A stretch of DNA of 64,000 nucleotides. Source: Bradyrhizobium glycinis. GTDB lineage: Bacteria; Pseudomonadota; Alphaproteobacteria; Rhizobiales; Xanthobacteraceae. The position numbers and the translations under genes were made by a program. The notes beneath the pieces were generated by a model, which did not search any database, had not been told where the DNA came from, and saw only the letters and a program-made list of their open reading frames with translations. The DNA is taken from NCBI RefSeq assembly GCF_016031655.1, contig NZ_JACCHQ010000004.1:124001-188000 (forward strand), in the 5' to 3' direction. This document shows, in pieces, positions 29,927 to 40,983 of the stretch (position 1 is the stretch's first letter; each line of letters begins with the position of its first letter).

Positions 29927-30053
29927 GGTGTTCCCCGCACGCTACTACTATCTGTCTCGAATCGGGGCACTCTGGCCGAAGCCGATTAACGCACGCTTAA
30001 ACCTTGATGCCCCCGCCCGCCGCCGCGATGGTTGAACACAGGTTTCCCACACA

Positions 30054-31976
30054 ATGAATTCGCGCTCCAAATCTGCCTTGAACAAGTCTACCTCGAACAA
30101 GACCGCTCTCAAGAAGTCCGCTCCCAGCAAACCCGCTCTCCGCAAGCCAAGCACCAAAAAATCCGCCGCCAAGGCAAGACCCTCCAAAGCTGCGAGCAAG
30201 ACCGGCAAGCTTCCGGAGTGGAACCTGGCCGACCTCTATTCCGGGATTGAGGCGCCGGAAGTCGCGCGCGATCTCGAAAAGTTGGATGCCGACTGCGTCG
30301 CCTTCGAGACGGACTACAAGGGCAAGCTGGCGACAGGGACAGCAAACGAAGATGGCGGAAAGTGGCTCGCCGAGGCGGTGCGACGCTATGAGGCGATCGA
30401 CGATCTCGCCGGCCGTCTCGGCTCCTATGCCGGCCTCGTCCATGCCGGCGACAGCGTGGACCCAGCGATTTCAAAGTTTTACGGCGACGTGTCCGAACGG
30501 CTGACGGCGGCGTCCACGCATCTGTTGTTCTTCGCGCTCGAGCTCAACCGGATCGATGACGATATTTTGAATCGCGCGATGCAGGCTCCCGAGCTCGCGC
30601 ACTACCGTCCCTGGATCGAGGATCTGCGCAAGGAGAAGCCGTACCAGCTCGACGACAAGCTCGAGCAGCTCTTCCTGGAGAAGGCGCAGACCAGCTATTC
30701 CGCCTTCAACCGGCTGTTCGACCAGACCATCTCCGGCCTGCGCTTCAAAGTCGGCTCCAAGGAGCTCGCGATCGAGCCGACGCTCAACCTGTTGCAGGAC
30801 CGCGACGGCTCCAAGCGCAGAAGCGCGGCGGAGGCGCTGGCGAAGACCTTCAAGGCCAATGAGCGGACCTTTGCGCTGATCACCAACACGCTGGCCAAGG
30901 ACAAGGACATCTCCGACCGCTGGCGCGGCTTCAAGGACGTTGCCGATTCCCGCCATCTGAACAATCGCGTCGAGCGCGAGGTCGTCGACGCGCTGGTCGC
31001 CTCAGTCCGGGCAGCCTATCCGAAACTGTCGCATCGCTATTATGCGCTGAAGGCGAAATGGTTCGGCAAGAAGCGGCTGGCCTATTGGGACCGCAACGCG
31101 CCGCTGCCTTTTGCGGCGACCGACGTCATCGCCTGGCCGGAGGCGCGCAGCATGGTGCTGACGGCCTATCGCGGCTTCTCGCCCAAAATGGCCGATATCG
31201 CCGAGCGCTTCTTCACCGACCGCTGGATCGACGCGCCGGTGCGGCCGGGCAAGGTGCCGGGGGCGTTCTCGCATCCGACCACGCCGTCAGCGCATCCTTA
31301 CGTGCTCATGAACTACCAGGGCAAGCCGCGCGACGTCATGACGCTCGCGCACGAGCTCGGCCATGGCGTCCATCAGGTGCTCGCGGCAAAGAACGGCGCG
31401 CTGATGGCGCCGACGCCGCTGACGCTGGCGGAGACCGCCAGCGTGTTCGGCGAGATGCTCACCTTCAAGCGGCTATTGGCCCAGACCAAGAACGCGAAGC
31501 AGCGCCAGGCGCTGCTCGCCGGCAAGGTCGAGGACATGATCAACACCGTGGTGCGGCAGATCGCATTCTATTCCTTCGAGCGCGCGGTCCATACCGAGCG
31601 CAAAAACGGCGAGCTCACCGCGACGCGGCTCGGCGAGATCTGGTTGTCGGTGCAGGGCGAGAGCCTGGGACCGGCGATCGAGATCAAGGCGGGCTACGAG
31701 AACTACTGGATGTACATCCCGCACTTCATCCACTCGCCGTTCTACGTCTACGCCTACGCGTTCGGCGACTGTCTCGTGAACTCGCTGTATGCGGTCTACG
31801 AGAACGCGGCCGAGGGTTTTGCCGAGCGCTATCTTGACATGCTCGCTGCCGGCGGCACCAAGCACTATTCCGAGCTGCTGCGCCCGTTCGGGCTCGATGC
31901 GAAGGACCCAAAGTTCTGGGATGGCGGGCTCAGCGTCATCGCGGGCATGATCGACGAGCTCGAGGCGATGGGCTGA
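30054..31976 (+). CDS. M3-family oligoendopeptidase F (PepF-like)
   Basis: A 640-residue zinc peptidase. The catalytic HELGHGVHQ motif starts at residue 433, followed by a Glu-containing ETASVFGEML helix, the M3 pattern. Conserved segments include WNLADLYSG at the start of the family domain and NYWMYIPHFIHSPFYVYAYAFG near the end. It should cleave short cytosolic peptides. The first ~50 residues before the domain are a Lys/Ser/Ala tract (KSALNKSTSNKTALKKSAPS and similar), unlike most PepF proteins. The ATG at 30054 is the only good start in this frame, but this tail could be dispensable or reflect a later start. Confidence 0.9.
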   Translation: MNSRSKSALNKSTSNKTALKKSAPSKPALRKPSTKKSAAKARPSKAASKTGKLPEWNLADLYSGIEAPEVARDLEKLDADCVAFETDYKGKLATGTANEDGGKWLAEAVRRYEAIDDLAGRLGSYAGLVHAGDSVDPAISKFYGDVSERLTAASTHLLFFALELNRIDDDILNRAMQAPELAHYRPWIEDLRKEKPYQLDDKLEQLFLEKAQTSYSAFNRLFDQTISGLRFKVGSKELAIEPTLNLLQDRDGSKRRSAAEALAKTFKANERTFALITNTLAKDKDISDRWRGFKDVADSRHLNNRVEREVVDALVASVRAAYPKLSHRYYALKAKWFGKKRLAYWDRNAPLPFAATDVIAWPEARSMVLTAYRGFSPKMADIAERFFTDRWIDAPVRPGKVPGAFSHPTTPSAHPYVLMNYQGKPRDVMTLAHELGHGVHQVLAAKNGALMAPTPLTLAETASVFGEMLTFKRLLAQTKNAKQRQALLAGKVEDMINTVVRQIAFYSFERAVHTERKNGELTATRLGEIWLSVQGESLGPAIEIKAGYENYWMYIPHFIHSPFYVYAYAFGDCLVNSLYAVYENAAEGFAERYLDMLAAGGTKHYSELLRPFGLDAKDPKFWDGGLSVIAGMIDELEAMG

Positions 31977-32159
31977 CGTGGTGGCGTTGCCGCGGGTTCC
32001 AACTGCATGGGCCGAGACCAGGTCCCGCGGCATCTCCCAACATTTTGCTACGTGGGATTGAACGTTGGCGCAACCCCACAGACTAACTCAGGAGATACTG
32101 CGAAAATAATGTTCAACGGTTGATTGTCGATTGGTCGATTTCTGCCTGGGGAGGCACCC

Positions 32160-35147
32160 ATGCTCGATCAAGGACCTGCCGCGCCGGTTCCGGAGTCGAA
32201 AAACGCTGCCGGGATCGAGCAGGAAATTCCCTGGTGTGAGAAGCACCACCAGATCGTCCGCGATGAAATTGTCGCGATCAACACCCGGCGTGAGCCGGAT
32301 CGGCGTATCGATCCCGATCGCCTTGAAAGCTGCCAGTTGCTCGACGTGACCGGGCTCGCATTGTCCGGCGGTGGCATCCGCTCGTCGGCCCTCTGCCTCG
32401 GCGTGCTGCAGGCGCTGAACCACCACGATTTGATCAGGCGGATCGACTATCTCTCCACGGTATCGGGCGGCGGCTATATCGGCACCTCTCTCAGCGCTAC
32501 GATGACGGCGGCGCGGCGATTTGTATTCGGCGAGAGGCCGATTGGTGGAACCGTCACGGCCGCGGAGATCAGCGACACGCCTTCGGTCGGACATCTCCGC
32601 AACTATTCCAACTATCTGATCCCGGCCGGGGCCCGCGATCTTCTGACCGGAATTGCAATCGTCGTGCGGGGGCTGGTCGCCAATGTCGGCCTGACGTTAC
32701 CCGTCGTGCTGCTCCTGGCCGCCGTCACCGTATGGTCGACGCCGCTGCGGAGCTGCCTGACGGATGCCAACGTCTTTGGCGTCAGCCTCAGCAACAGGAA
32801 GTTATGCGAACTGCACAATTTCGGCACTGTCGATCGCTACGGGTTCAGCACGTTCGGCGCCGCGATCGCCCTGGTCATGTTCCTTTGCAGCGCGCTCACT
32901 TATTTCGCTTCGCGCTCCGTCCGCGGCAGCGGGCCAAGCATCGTGCTTGCTTACATTGGCGGGCTCGCGTTGTTGCTGGGTGTCGCCTGCGATTTCGCGC
33001 GGTTCGTCAAGGTCCATCATTTCGCGCTGACGCTCGCGATCGCCATCATCGGGGCCGTGTTGTTCTTTGGGTGGGCCCTCAAGCAGTCCTTCGCAAGCCC
33101 GCAGAAGCGGCAGGAGTTCCGTTCGCATTGGCCGAGCATGGGGGCGACCTTCCTGGTGCTGCTGGCGGTGATCGCTTTCTTCGAATTTCAGCCCTTCATG
33201 CTGGAGCAGATGTTCGATGTCGCCGAGAGCAACGCAATTGGTGGACCGGCCGCGGGCGTTGCGATCATCTGGATCAAGTCGCTGGCGGCCGCGGCCGCGC
33301 CGATCGGTGTTTTCGTCACCGCATTCAGGCAGCAATTCGCAGAACTGTTGAAGGGAAACGGCGCGTCCTCGCAATGGGGCTCGCTGATCCTCAAGATCGT
33401 CGCCAAGGTCGCGCTGTGGATTGCGGGTCTCGCGCTTCCGCTCGTCATCTGGGTCGCATACCTCTATCTGTCGTATTGGGGCATCTCCAACGACTTGTTC
33501 GAGAGGTGTTCGGCGGGTCTGGGGACTGCCACGCAAAGAGAATGCCTGGCGAATGCCAAGTCGAACGCTCCCTCCGGTAACCTCGCCGGCAGGATCCAGT
33601 TCGACGCCGGCAAGGGCACATTGTCGGCCGAGATCACGCCGAAGGCCGCGCCGCCGGTCGTCGACGACAGCGAGCAGCTGACACCGACCTGGCACACACC
33701 TGCATGGCTTGAATTTCTGGCCGAGAAAGTCGGACCGGTGGTTCAGGTCCGCTTTCCCCATCTGTTCAAGGGCGAGGCTTCGGAACTCGCCTATTCCCAC
33801 AGTCTGCCGAAGGTGATCCTCTACATGTTCGCCGGCGTCGTCCTGTTCGCCATCTCGTTCTGCCTGACGCCAAATGCGAACTCGCTGCACCGGCTCTATC
33901 GCGATCGTCTGAGCAAAGCGTTCCTGTTCGATCCGACACGGTCGGCCGACGGGAGCGTTGCACGGGCCGAAGCTAGCCTCGATCAGGGGCGCGATTTCCG
34001 GGCACTCGATCGCATGAAGCTGACTGATCTCTATGCGGTTCCGGCCGAGGCGGCTCGAATTCCGGGGCTGCCGGCCACGCCGAAGCTGCACGCGCCCTAT
34101 CAACTCATCAACACGGCTCTGAATATCCAGGGCTCGGACTTTGCCAACCGGCGTGGCCGCAACGCGGACTTCTTCCTGTTCTCCGCGCTGAATGTCGGCA
34201 GCGAGGCTACAGGCTATGCGCCCACGGGTCTCGTCCAGGACGACGAGCAAAGTCTCGATCTTGCTACGGCAATGGCGATTTCCGGCGCCGCGGCTTCCTC
34301 GAACATGGGCTCGAGCTCGATCAAGGCGCTGACGCCGACGCTTGCGCTCCTCAACGTGCGGCTTGGCTATTGGCTGAAGAATCCGCGCTACGTCGACGAG
34401 CGCGTGCGGCCGCAACGCCGTTCCACGCCGCTCTATCTCTGGTCCGAAATCTCGGGGCGCCTGTACGAGAACAGCGACAGCGTCTACCTCACGGATGGCG
34501 GCCATATCGAAAATCTCGGCGTCTACGAGCTGCTGCGCCGGCGCTGCAGGCTGATCATCGCGGTCGACGCGGAAGCCGACGCGCCGATGAATTTCGGCTC
34601 CCTGATGACGCTGCAGCGTTATGCCCGCATCGATCTCGGGGTCCGGATCGACCTGCCGTGGACGCCGATTCGCGAGCGCACGCGTGAACTCATGGCCCGC
34701 AATGCCGACAAGGCAGGCGATCCCGAGGCGGCCGACGATCACGATGAGATGGTGCAGGACCACGTTCACGTTGCCATCGGCACCATCGACTATGGAGGAG
34801 ATGAAAGAGGCTATCTCGTCTACATCAAGTCGTCGCTCAATGGCGACGAGAACGACTATATTCGCGATTACGCGCGCCGAAACGACCGCTTCCCCCATGA
34901 GACCACGGGCGATCAGTTCTTCTCCGAAGAACAGTTCGAGGTTTACCGCGCGCTCGGTTTCCACATGGCCCATGGCTTCCTGTCCGGTGACAGTCCGGTG
35001 GCGGTCGGGTCTGGCGTCAGGCCGCGGAGGGCCCGGTTCACCGCGGCGGGCGAGCCCGCCATCGACGCGGTCCGCGAGGCGCTCGGCCTTGCGGTGCTGC
35101 AGCGGCGCACCGCGAGCGTCGCTGCCACGATGATCGATCAGGGTTGA
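32160..35147 (+). CDS. Patatin-like phospholipase split by a large membrane insertion
   Basis: A 995-residue protein. The N-terminal half of a patatin domain has the oxyanion segment LSGGGIRS (about 68-75) and the nucleophile Ser102 in STVSGGGYIG. After about residue 150 come several membrane helices and loops up to about 595. The second catalytic part follows, with Asp779 in YLTDGGHIENLG, completing the Ser-Asp dyad. The nucleophile motif is T-V-S-G-G rather than G-x-S-x-G. It is probably an inner-membrane lipid hydrolase; the lipid is unknown. The ATG at 32160 follows GGGGAGG and was preferred to an upstream TTG. It is flanked by unrelated genes. Confidence 0.8.
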   Translation: MLDQGPAAPVPESKNAAGIEQEIPWCEKHHQIVRDEIVAINTRREPDRRIDPDRLESCQLLDVTGLALSGGGIRSSALCLGVLQALNHHDLIRRIDYLSTVSGGGYIGTSLSATMTAARRFVFGERPIGGTVTAAEISDTPSVGHLRNYSNYLIPAGARDLLTGIAIVVRGLVANVGLTLPVVLLLAAVTVWSTPLRSCLTDANVFGVSLSNRKLCELHNFGTVDRYGFSTFGAAIALVMFLCSALTYFASRSVRGSGPSIVLAYIGGLALLLGVACDFARFVKVHHFALTLAIAIIGAVLFFGWALKQSFASPQKRQEFRSHWPSMGATFLVLLAVIAFFEFQPFMLEQMFDVAESNAIGGPAAGVAIIWIKSLAAAAAPIGVFVTAFRQQFAELLKGNGASSQWGSLILKIVAKVALWIAGLALPLVIWVAYLYLSYWGISNDLFERCSAGLGTATQRECLANAKSNAPSGNLAGRIQFDAGKGTLSAEITPKAAPPVVDDSEQLTPTWHTPAWLEFLAEKVGPVVQVRFPHLFKGEASELAYSHSLPKVILYMFAGVVLFAISFCLTPNANSLHRLYRDRLSKAFLFDPTRSADGSVARAEASLDQGRDFRALDRMKLTDLYAVPAEAARIPGLPATPKLHAPYQLINTALNIQGSDFANRRGRNADFFLFSALNVGSEATGYAPTGLVQDDEQSLDLATAMAISGAAASSNMGSSSIKALTPTLALLNVRLGYWLKNPRYVDERVRPQRRSTPLYLWSEISGRLYENSDSVYLTDGGHIENLGVYELLRRRCRLIIAVDAEADAPMNFGSLMTLQRYARIDLGVRIDLPWTPIRERTRELMARNADKAGDPEAADDHDEMVQDHVHVAIGTIDYGGDERGYLVYIKSSLNGDENDYIRDYARRNDRFPHETTGDQFFSEEQFEVYRALGFHMAHGFLSGDSPVAVGSGVRPRRARFTAAGEPAIDAVREALGLAVLQRRTASVAATMIDQG

Positions 35148-35286
35148 ACCGCGCGAGAGCTGGATTCCCGGCAATCGGAATTCCAAATGACCCGATTTGC
35201 GGAAAACCGCGCCTTGGTGCCGTTGCCCTGCCTGAAAGATTGAGGTATCCCAGCCCGAGAATTCGACTTTCGACTGGGGACATTCC

Positions 35287-35439
35287 ATGGCTGACCATAG
35301 CGAAGTGGCGTACACCACTGCCGACGGCAACGACTACGTTGCCCACGAGCAGACCTATGAAGGCTTCATCAAGCTGGTGAAGTACGGCACGGCCTCGGTC
35401 GCGCTCATCGTGATCCTGATGGCCATCTTCCTCACCTGA
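35287..35439 (+). CDS. aa3-type cytochrome c oxidase subunit IV (bacterial CoxIV)
   Basis: A 50-residue protein read as MADHSEVAYTTADGNDYVAH, then EQTYEGFIKLVKYG and one C-terminal membrane helix (ALIVILMAIFLT). This is the small alphaproteobacterial subunit IV of aa3 oxidase, in which a soluble N terminus precedes a single helix. It is not near ctaC/D/E here, as is usual for this subunit. It lies upstream of pntAA in the same direction, with a 137-base gap. A GGGGACA sequence precedes the ATG. Confidence 0.9.
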   Translation: MADHSEVAYTTADGNDYVAHEQTYEGFIKLVKYGTASVALIVILMAIFLT

Positions 35440-35576
35440 TCCATCGCCCGCCGCACCGCCAGCGCCGTCGGTGCCCATAAAATTTGCATTCAAGCCGGTT
35501 CTAAAACCGGTATCCAACGTTGCGGGAGTAACGCTAAGTTCGCGTGCGCGCTTTGTCCCGCGTCGCCGGAGGGCCT

Positions 35577-36704
35577 ATGAAGATCGCCGTTGCCAAGGAA
35601 ATCGATCCGTCGGAGCCGCGCGTTGCCGCTTCGCCTGATACGGTGAAAAAATTCAAGGCGCTCGGCGCCGAGATCGCCGTCGAGCCGGGTGCCGGCATCA
35701 AGTCGGGCCTTCCGGATTCCGAATTCACCGCGGCCGGCGCCACCGTCAGCACTGACGCGCTCAAGGACGCCGACATCATCATCAAGGTGAAGCGCCCCGA
35801 GGCATCCGAGCTGGCGCAATACAAGCGCGGCGCCCTCGTCATCGCCATCATGGACCCTTACGGCAGCGATGCCGCGCTGAAGGCGATGGCCGATGCCGGT
35901 ATCGCCGCCTTCGCGATGGAGCTGATGCCGCGCATCACCCGCGCGCAGGTGATGGACGTCTTGTCCTCGCAGGCCAACCTCGCCGGCTACCGTGCCGTAA
36001 TCGAGGGCGCCGAAGCCTTCGGCCGCGCCTTTCCGATGATGATGACCGCGGCCGGCACCGTGCCAGCCGCAAAGGTGTTCGTGATGGGCGTCGGCGTCGC
36101 CGGCCTCCAGGCGATCGCGACCGCGCGCCGTCTCGGCGCCGTCGTCACCGCGACCGACGTGCGGCCCGCCACCAAGGAGCAGGTGGAATCGCTCGGCGCG
36201 AAATTCCTCGCGGTCGAGGACGAGGAGTTCAAGAACGCGCAGACCGCCGGCGGCTACGCCAAGGAAATGTCCAAGGAATACCAGGCCAAGCAGGCCGCGC
36301 TTACCGCCGAACACATCAAGAAGCAGGACATCGTGATCACGACCGCGCTGATTCCGGGCCGTCCGGCGCCGAAGCTCGTCAGTGCCGACATGGTCAAGTC
36401 GATGAAGCCCGGTTCGGTGCTGGTCGATCTCGCCGTCGAGCGCGGCGGCAATGTCGAAGGCGCCAAGGCCGGCGAAGTCGTCGACCTCGATGGCATCAAG
36501 ATCGTCGGCTACACCAACGTCGCCGGCCGCGTCGCAGCCTCGGCTTCCAGCCTTTACGCACGCAATCTGTTCTCCTTCATCGAGACCCTGGTCGACAAGA
36601 AGGAGAAGAAGCTCGCCGTGAACTGGGACGACGAGCTCGTCAAGGCCACCGCGCTGACCAGGGACGGCGCCGTGATCCACCCGAACTTCCAGCCGAAGGT
36701 TTAA
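35577..36704 (+). CDS. pntAA: Proton-translocating NAD(P) transhydrogenase subunit alpha part 1
   Basis: A 375-residue NAD(H)-binding subunit (domain I). It begins MKIAVAKEIDPSEPRVAASP, and includes AMELMPRITRAQVMDVLSSQ, GVGVAGLQAIATARRLGA as the dinucleotide-binding turn, and TALIPGRPAPKLV. The complex moves hydride from NADH to NADP+ driven by proton entry. The alpha chain is divided into two genes, as in Rhodospirillum and rhizobia. The ATG at 35577 follows GGAGGG and was chosen over an upstream codon. It is followed by pntAB after 12 bases. Confidence 0.96.
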   Translation: MKIAVAKEIDPSEPRVAASPDTVKKFKALGAEIAVEPGAGIKSGLPDSEFTAAGATVSTDALKDADIIIKVKRPEASELAQYKRGALVIAIMDPYGSDAALKAMADAGIAAFAMELMPRITRAQVMDVLSSQANLAGYRAVIEGAEAFGRAFPMMMTAAGTVPAAKVFVMGVGVAGLQAIATARRLGAVVTATDVRPATKEQVESLGAKFLAVEDEEFKNAQTAGGYAKEMSKEYQAKQAALTAEHIKKQDIVITTALIPGRPAPKLVSADMVKSMKPGSVLVDLAVERGGNVEGAKAGEVVDLDGIKIVGYTNVAGRVAASASSLYARNLFSFIETLVDKKEKKLAVNWDDELVKATALTRDGAVIHPNFQPKV

Positions 36705-36716
36705 GGAGAGATTGCC

Positions 36717-37034
36717 ATGGAGCACGCTGCACAGGTCGTCGACCCCTTCATCTTCCGGCTGTCGATCTTCGTCCTCGCCGTCTTCGTCGGTTATTTCGTG
36801 GTGTGGTCGGTGACCCCGGCGCTGCACACGCCGCTGATGAGCGTGACCAACGCGATCTCCTCGGTGATCGTGGTCGGCGCGCTGCTCGCCGTCGGCGTCG
36901 GCATGGTCTCGAGCGGCTCGGGCTGGGCGCGCGGCTTCGGCTTCGTCGCGCTCGTCTTCGCCTGCGTGAATATTTTCGGCGGCTTCCTTGTCACCCAGCG
37001 CATGCTGGCGATGTACAAGAAGAAGTCGAAGTAA
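36717..37034 (+). CDS. pntAB: NAD(P) transhydrogenase subunit alpha part 2
   Basis: A 105-residue membrane subunit with three helices. It includes the conserved [17 protein letters not shown] segment, then an [18 protein letters not shown] loop and [14 protein letters not shown]. It forms part of the proton channel (domain II) of transhydrogenase with PntB. It lies 12 bases after pntAA and 39 bases before pntB, so the three are one operon. An AAGGAGAG ribosome binding site precedes the ATG. Confidence 0.97.
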   Translation: MEHAAQVVDPFIFRLSIFVLAVFVGYFVVWSVTPALHTPLMSVTNAISSVIVVGALLAVGVGMVSSGSGWARGFGFVALVFACVNIFGGFLVTQRMLAMYKKKSK

Positions 37035-37073
37035 GCGGCCAGCTCGGGCTGAAGGGATCAATGGGGACCTGAG

Positions 37074-38471
<1,398 letters not shown>

Positions 38472-38484
38472 CGCGGGAGGGACC

Positions 38485-38655
38485 GTGGCCATCAACAAGG
38501 AATGGCACCGGTCCCATCGCATGCCGCCCAAGGCGACGCGCGCGCAGCGCATCGCCTGGCACGCTGCCCACAAGGCGGCGTGCGGCTGTCGCGACGTTCC
38601 GGCGAGCCTGCGGCCCGACGTCATGAAATTGCTGCGGAGCCAGCGCAAGCCCTAG
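38485..38655 (+). CDS. Small basic protein of 56 residues, unknown function
   Basis: A GTG-started frame with a good GGGAGGG ribosome binding site, 13 bases after pntB. The product begins with AINKEWHRSHRMPPKATRAQ, continues RIAWHAAHKAACGCR and ends LLRSQRKP. It is rich in His, Arg and Lys and has two cysteines in C-G-C. I do not recognise a named family. The order of helix-forming segments, the strong ribosome binding site and the position at the end of the pnt operon support a real gene. A metal- or nucleic-acid-binding role would be speculation. Confidence 0.65.
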   Translation: MAINKEWHRSHRMPPKATRAQRIAWHAAHKAACGCRDVPASLRPDVMKLLRSQRKP

Positions 38656-38680
38656 TCTGGATCGGGGGCCGGCCGCGCAC

Positions 38681-39481
38681 ATGATGACCATCGTCAAGTG
38701 GATCGCCATCCTGCTCGTGACCGTCTATCTTGCCGGTCTCGTCGTGCTGTACGTCCGCCAGCGCGAGATGTTGTTTCCGATCCCGCCCGTCGGCCGCACC
38801 GCACCCGATGCTGCGGGCCTTCCCGAAGCCGAAGAGCATGTCCTGACCACGTCTGATGGCGAGCAGGTCATCGTCTGGCACGTGCCGGCCAAGCCCGGTC
38901 GTTCGGTGATCCTCTACTTCCACGGCAACGGCGATTTTCTCGCCGGCCGCGTCAGCCGTTTCAAGGAGATGACTGCCGACGGCACCGGTCTCGTTGCGCT
39001 GTCCTATCGCGGCTATGGCGGCTCGAGCGGGATGCCGAGCGAACAGGGCCTGCTGCGCGACGCTGCAGCGGCCTACGCGTTCACCACCGCGCGTTATGCG
39101 GCGGAACGAATCGTCGCCTGGGGCTTTTCGCTCGGGACGGGCGTCGCGGTCGCGCTCGCCTCGGAGCATCGCATTGGAAAACTCATCCTGGAGGCGCCCT
39201 ATACGTCGACGGCCGACATTGCGGCGACATCGTTCTGGTTCGTTCCGGTCCGCCTCTTGATGCGCGATCCGTTCCATTCGGTCCAGCGTATATCGCGCGT
39301 CACGGTGCCGCTGCTCGTCATGCATGGCACCAATGACCTTGTCATTTCGATCGTCTTCGGAGAGCGTCTGTTCGCACTCGCCCGCGAGCCCAAGCGGTTC
39401 GTTCGCATGGAGGGCGGCGGGCACGATAATCTCGATCAATATGGCGCGATCGAAACGGCGAGAGGCTTCATTGGCGGTTGA
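38681..39481 (+). CDS. Alpha/beta hydrolase, membrane-anchored (YhfR/BEM46-like)
   Basis: A 266-residue protein. A single N-terminal helix (about 4-24, VKWIAILLVTVYLAGLVVLY) anchors an alpha/beta hydrolase domain with ILYFHGNGDF, ALSYRGYGGSSGMPS and the nucleophile elbow WGFSLGTGV. An Asp in MHGTNDLVI and a C-terminal GGGHDNLD His complete a triad. The order matches BEM46/YqkD-like serine hydrolases, whose substrates are unknown. It overlaps the start of the antiporter gene that follows, by 11 to 41 bases depending on the antiporter start. Confidence 0.85.
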   Translation: MMTIVKWIAILLVTVYLAGLVVLYVRQREMLFPIPPVGRTAPDAAGLPEAEEHVLTTSDGEQVIVWHVPAKPGRSVILYFHGNGDFLAGRVSRFKEMTADGTGLVALSYRGYGGSSGMPSEQGLLRDAAAAYAFTTARYAAERIVAWGFSLGTGVAVALASEHRIGKLILEAPYTSTADIAATSFWFVPVRLLMRDPFHSVQRISRVTVPLLVMHGTNDLVISIVFGERLFALAREPKRFVRMEGGGHDNLDQYGAIETARGFIGG

Positions 39482-40913
39482 CGGCTTGGCTCAACGTTAC
39501 ATCCCCGCGCTCGCTGTCTCCTGCTTGACGCTTCTGCCGCAGAACGCGCTTGCCGCGACCGGCCTCGATGGTGCCGCGATGCGCTGGCCCCACGCGCTGC
39601 CCTTTGCCGGCTTGTTGCTGTCGATCGCATTGGGGCCGCTGCTGTTCCCAAAAATCTGGCATCACCATTACGGCAAGATCACCGCTGCCTGGTCGCTGCT
39701 GGCGCTCGCCTCGCTCGTTGTCTTCGCCGGCGGCATGGCAACACTGGCGGCGCTGGTCCATGCCATGCTCGCCGAATATCTCGGCTTCATCGTGCTGTTG
39801 TTCGCGCTCTATGTCGTGGCCGGCGGCATTCTCATCACGGGCGACATCCAGGGCACGCCGGCGGCGAATGTCGGGATCCTCGCGCTCGGCACGTTGGGGG
39901 CGAGCATCGTCGGCACCACGGGTGCCGCGATGATCCTGATCCGTCCTTTGATCCGCGCCAATCGGCTGCGGCGCCACAACGCCCATGTCGTCATCTTCTT
40001 CATCATCCTGGTGGCCAATGTCGGCGGCGCACTGAGCCCGCTCGGCGATCCCCCGCTGTTCGTCGGTTTTCTCCATGGTGTCGACTTCTTCTGGACCACG
40101 CGGACCATCTGGTTGCAGACCGCGCTCGTCGCCGTTCTGCTGCTCGCGATCTTCGCCGTCGTCGACGTCTGGCGTTTTCGCAGCGAACCGCCGCCAGGCG
40201 ACACGGGCCGGCGCGAGCCGCTGCGCATCCGAGGCCTCGTCAATCTGGTGCTGATCGCCGCCATCGTCGCCAGCCTGCTCGCCTCGGCGATGTGGAAAAT
40301 CGGCATCGCTTTTGACGTTCTCGGCACCAAGCTGGAGCTCGAAGACATCGCCCGCAATCTCGTGCTGCTGGCCATTGCGGCGCTGTCGCTATGGCTGACG
40401 CCCGACGAGCACAGGCAAGCCAACGGCTTCACCTGGGAGCCGATCCGCGAGGTGGCAAAACTGTTCGCGGGCATCTTCGTTGCCATCATCCCGGTCATAG
40501 CCATGCTCAATGCCGGCCATCACGGCGCGTTCGCCTGGCTGCTGTCGGCGGTGACCGCGCCGGACGGCGCGCCGCGCGAGGTCGTCTATTTCTGGTTCAC
40601 CGGCCTGATGTCGGCGTTCCTCGACAATGCGCCGACCTATCTGTTGTTCTTCGAGCTCGCGGGCGGCGACCCGCACGTGCTGATGCATGAGCTCTCGGGC
40701 ACGCTCGCCTCGATCTCCATGGGAGCGGTCTACATGGGAGCGCTGACCTATATCGGCAACGCGCCGAACTTCATGGTGAGCAGCATCGCCCGCGAGAACG
40801 GCATCGCGATGCCGAGCTTCTTCGGTTATCTCCTGCGCGCGGGCGCCGTGCTGATCCCGCTGTTCCTGTTGCTGACGTTCCTGCCGGTCGCGCCGATCCT
40901 GCACTGGCATTGA
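39441..40913 (+). CDS. Sodium:proton antiporter of the NhaD/ArsB (IT) superfamily
   Basis: A polytopic protein of 490 residues if started at ATG 39441; a TTG at 39471, preceded by AGAGG, would give 480 and reduce the overlap with the hydrolase gene. Landmarks are LSIALGPLLFPKIWHHHYGK, GTPAANVGILALGTLGASIVG, VANVGGALSPLGDPPLFVGF and SAFLDNAPTYLLFFELAGG, which are IT-superfamily signatures repeated in the two halves. It should exchange Na+ for H+ at the inner membrane, though anion transport by relatives is known. An N-terminal signal-like sequence (LAVSCLTLLPQNALAA) is present. Confidence 0.85.
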   Translation: MARSKRREASLAVDGLAQRYIPALAVSCLTLLPQNALAATGLDGAAMRWPHALPFAGLLLSIALGPLLFPKIWHHHYGKITAAWSLLALASLVVFAGGMATLAALVHAMLAEYLGFIVLLFALYVVAGGILITGDIQGTPAANVGILALGTLGASIVGTTGAAMILIRPLIRANRLRRHNAHVVIFFIILVANVGGALSPLGDPPLFVGFLHGVDFFWTTRTIWLQTALVAVLLLAIFAVVDVWRFRSEPPPGDTGRREPLRIRGLVNLVLIAAIVASLLASAMWKIGIAFDVLGTKLELEDIARNLVLLAIAALSLWLTPDEHRQANGFTWEPIREVAKLFAGIFVAIIPVIAMLNAGHHGAFAWLLSAVTAPDGAPREVVYFWFTGLMSAFLDNAPTYLLFFELAGGDPHVLMHELSGTLASISMGAVYMGALTYIGNAPNFMVSSIARENGIAMPSFFGYLLRAGAVLIPLFLLLTFLPVAPILHWH

Positions 40914-40983
40914 ATCTGCCGGCCGATTTGCTACTGCTCGGCGGAGCTGAAATGATTTCATCGTACCTCGGTTTTTCGATTGC

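Noticed and set aside
35493..35510. CCGGTT/AACCGG hairpin between the CoxIV and pntAA genes
   Set aside because: The stem is only 6 bp and no T run follows; it is too weak to call a terminator or attenuator.
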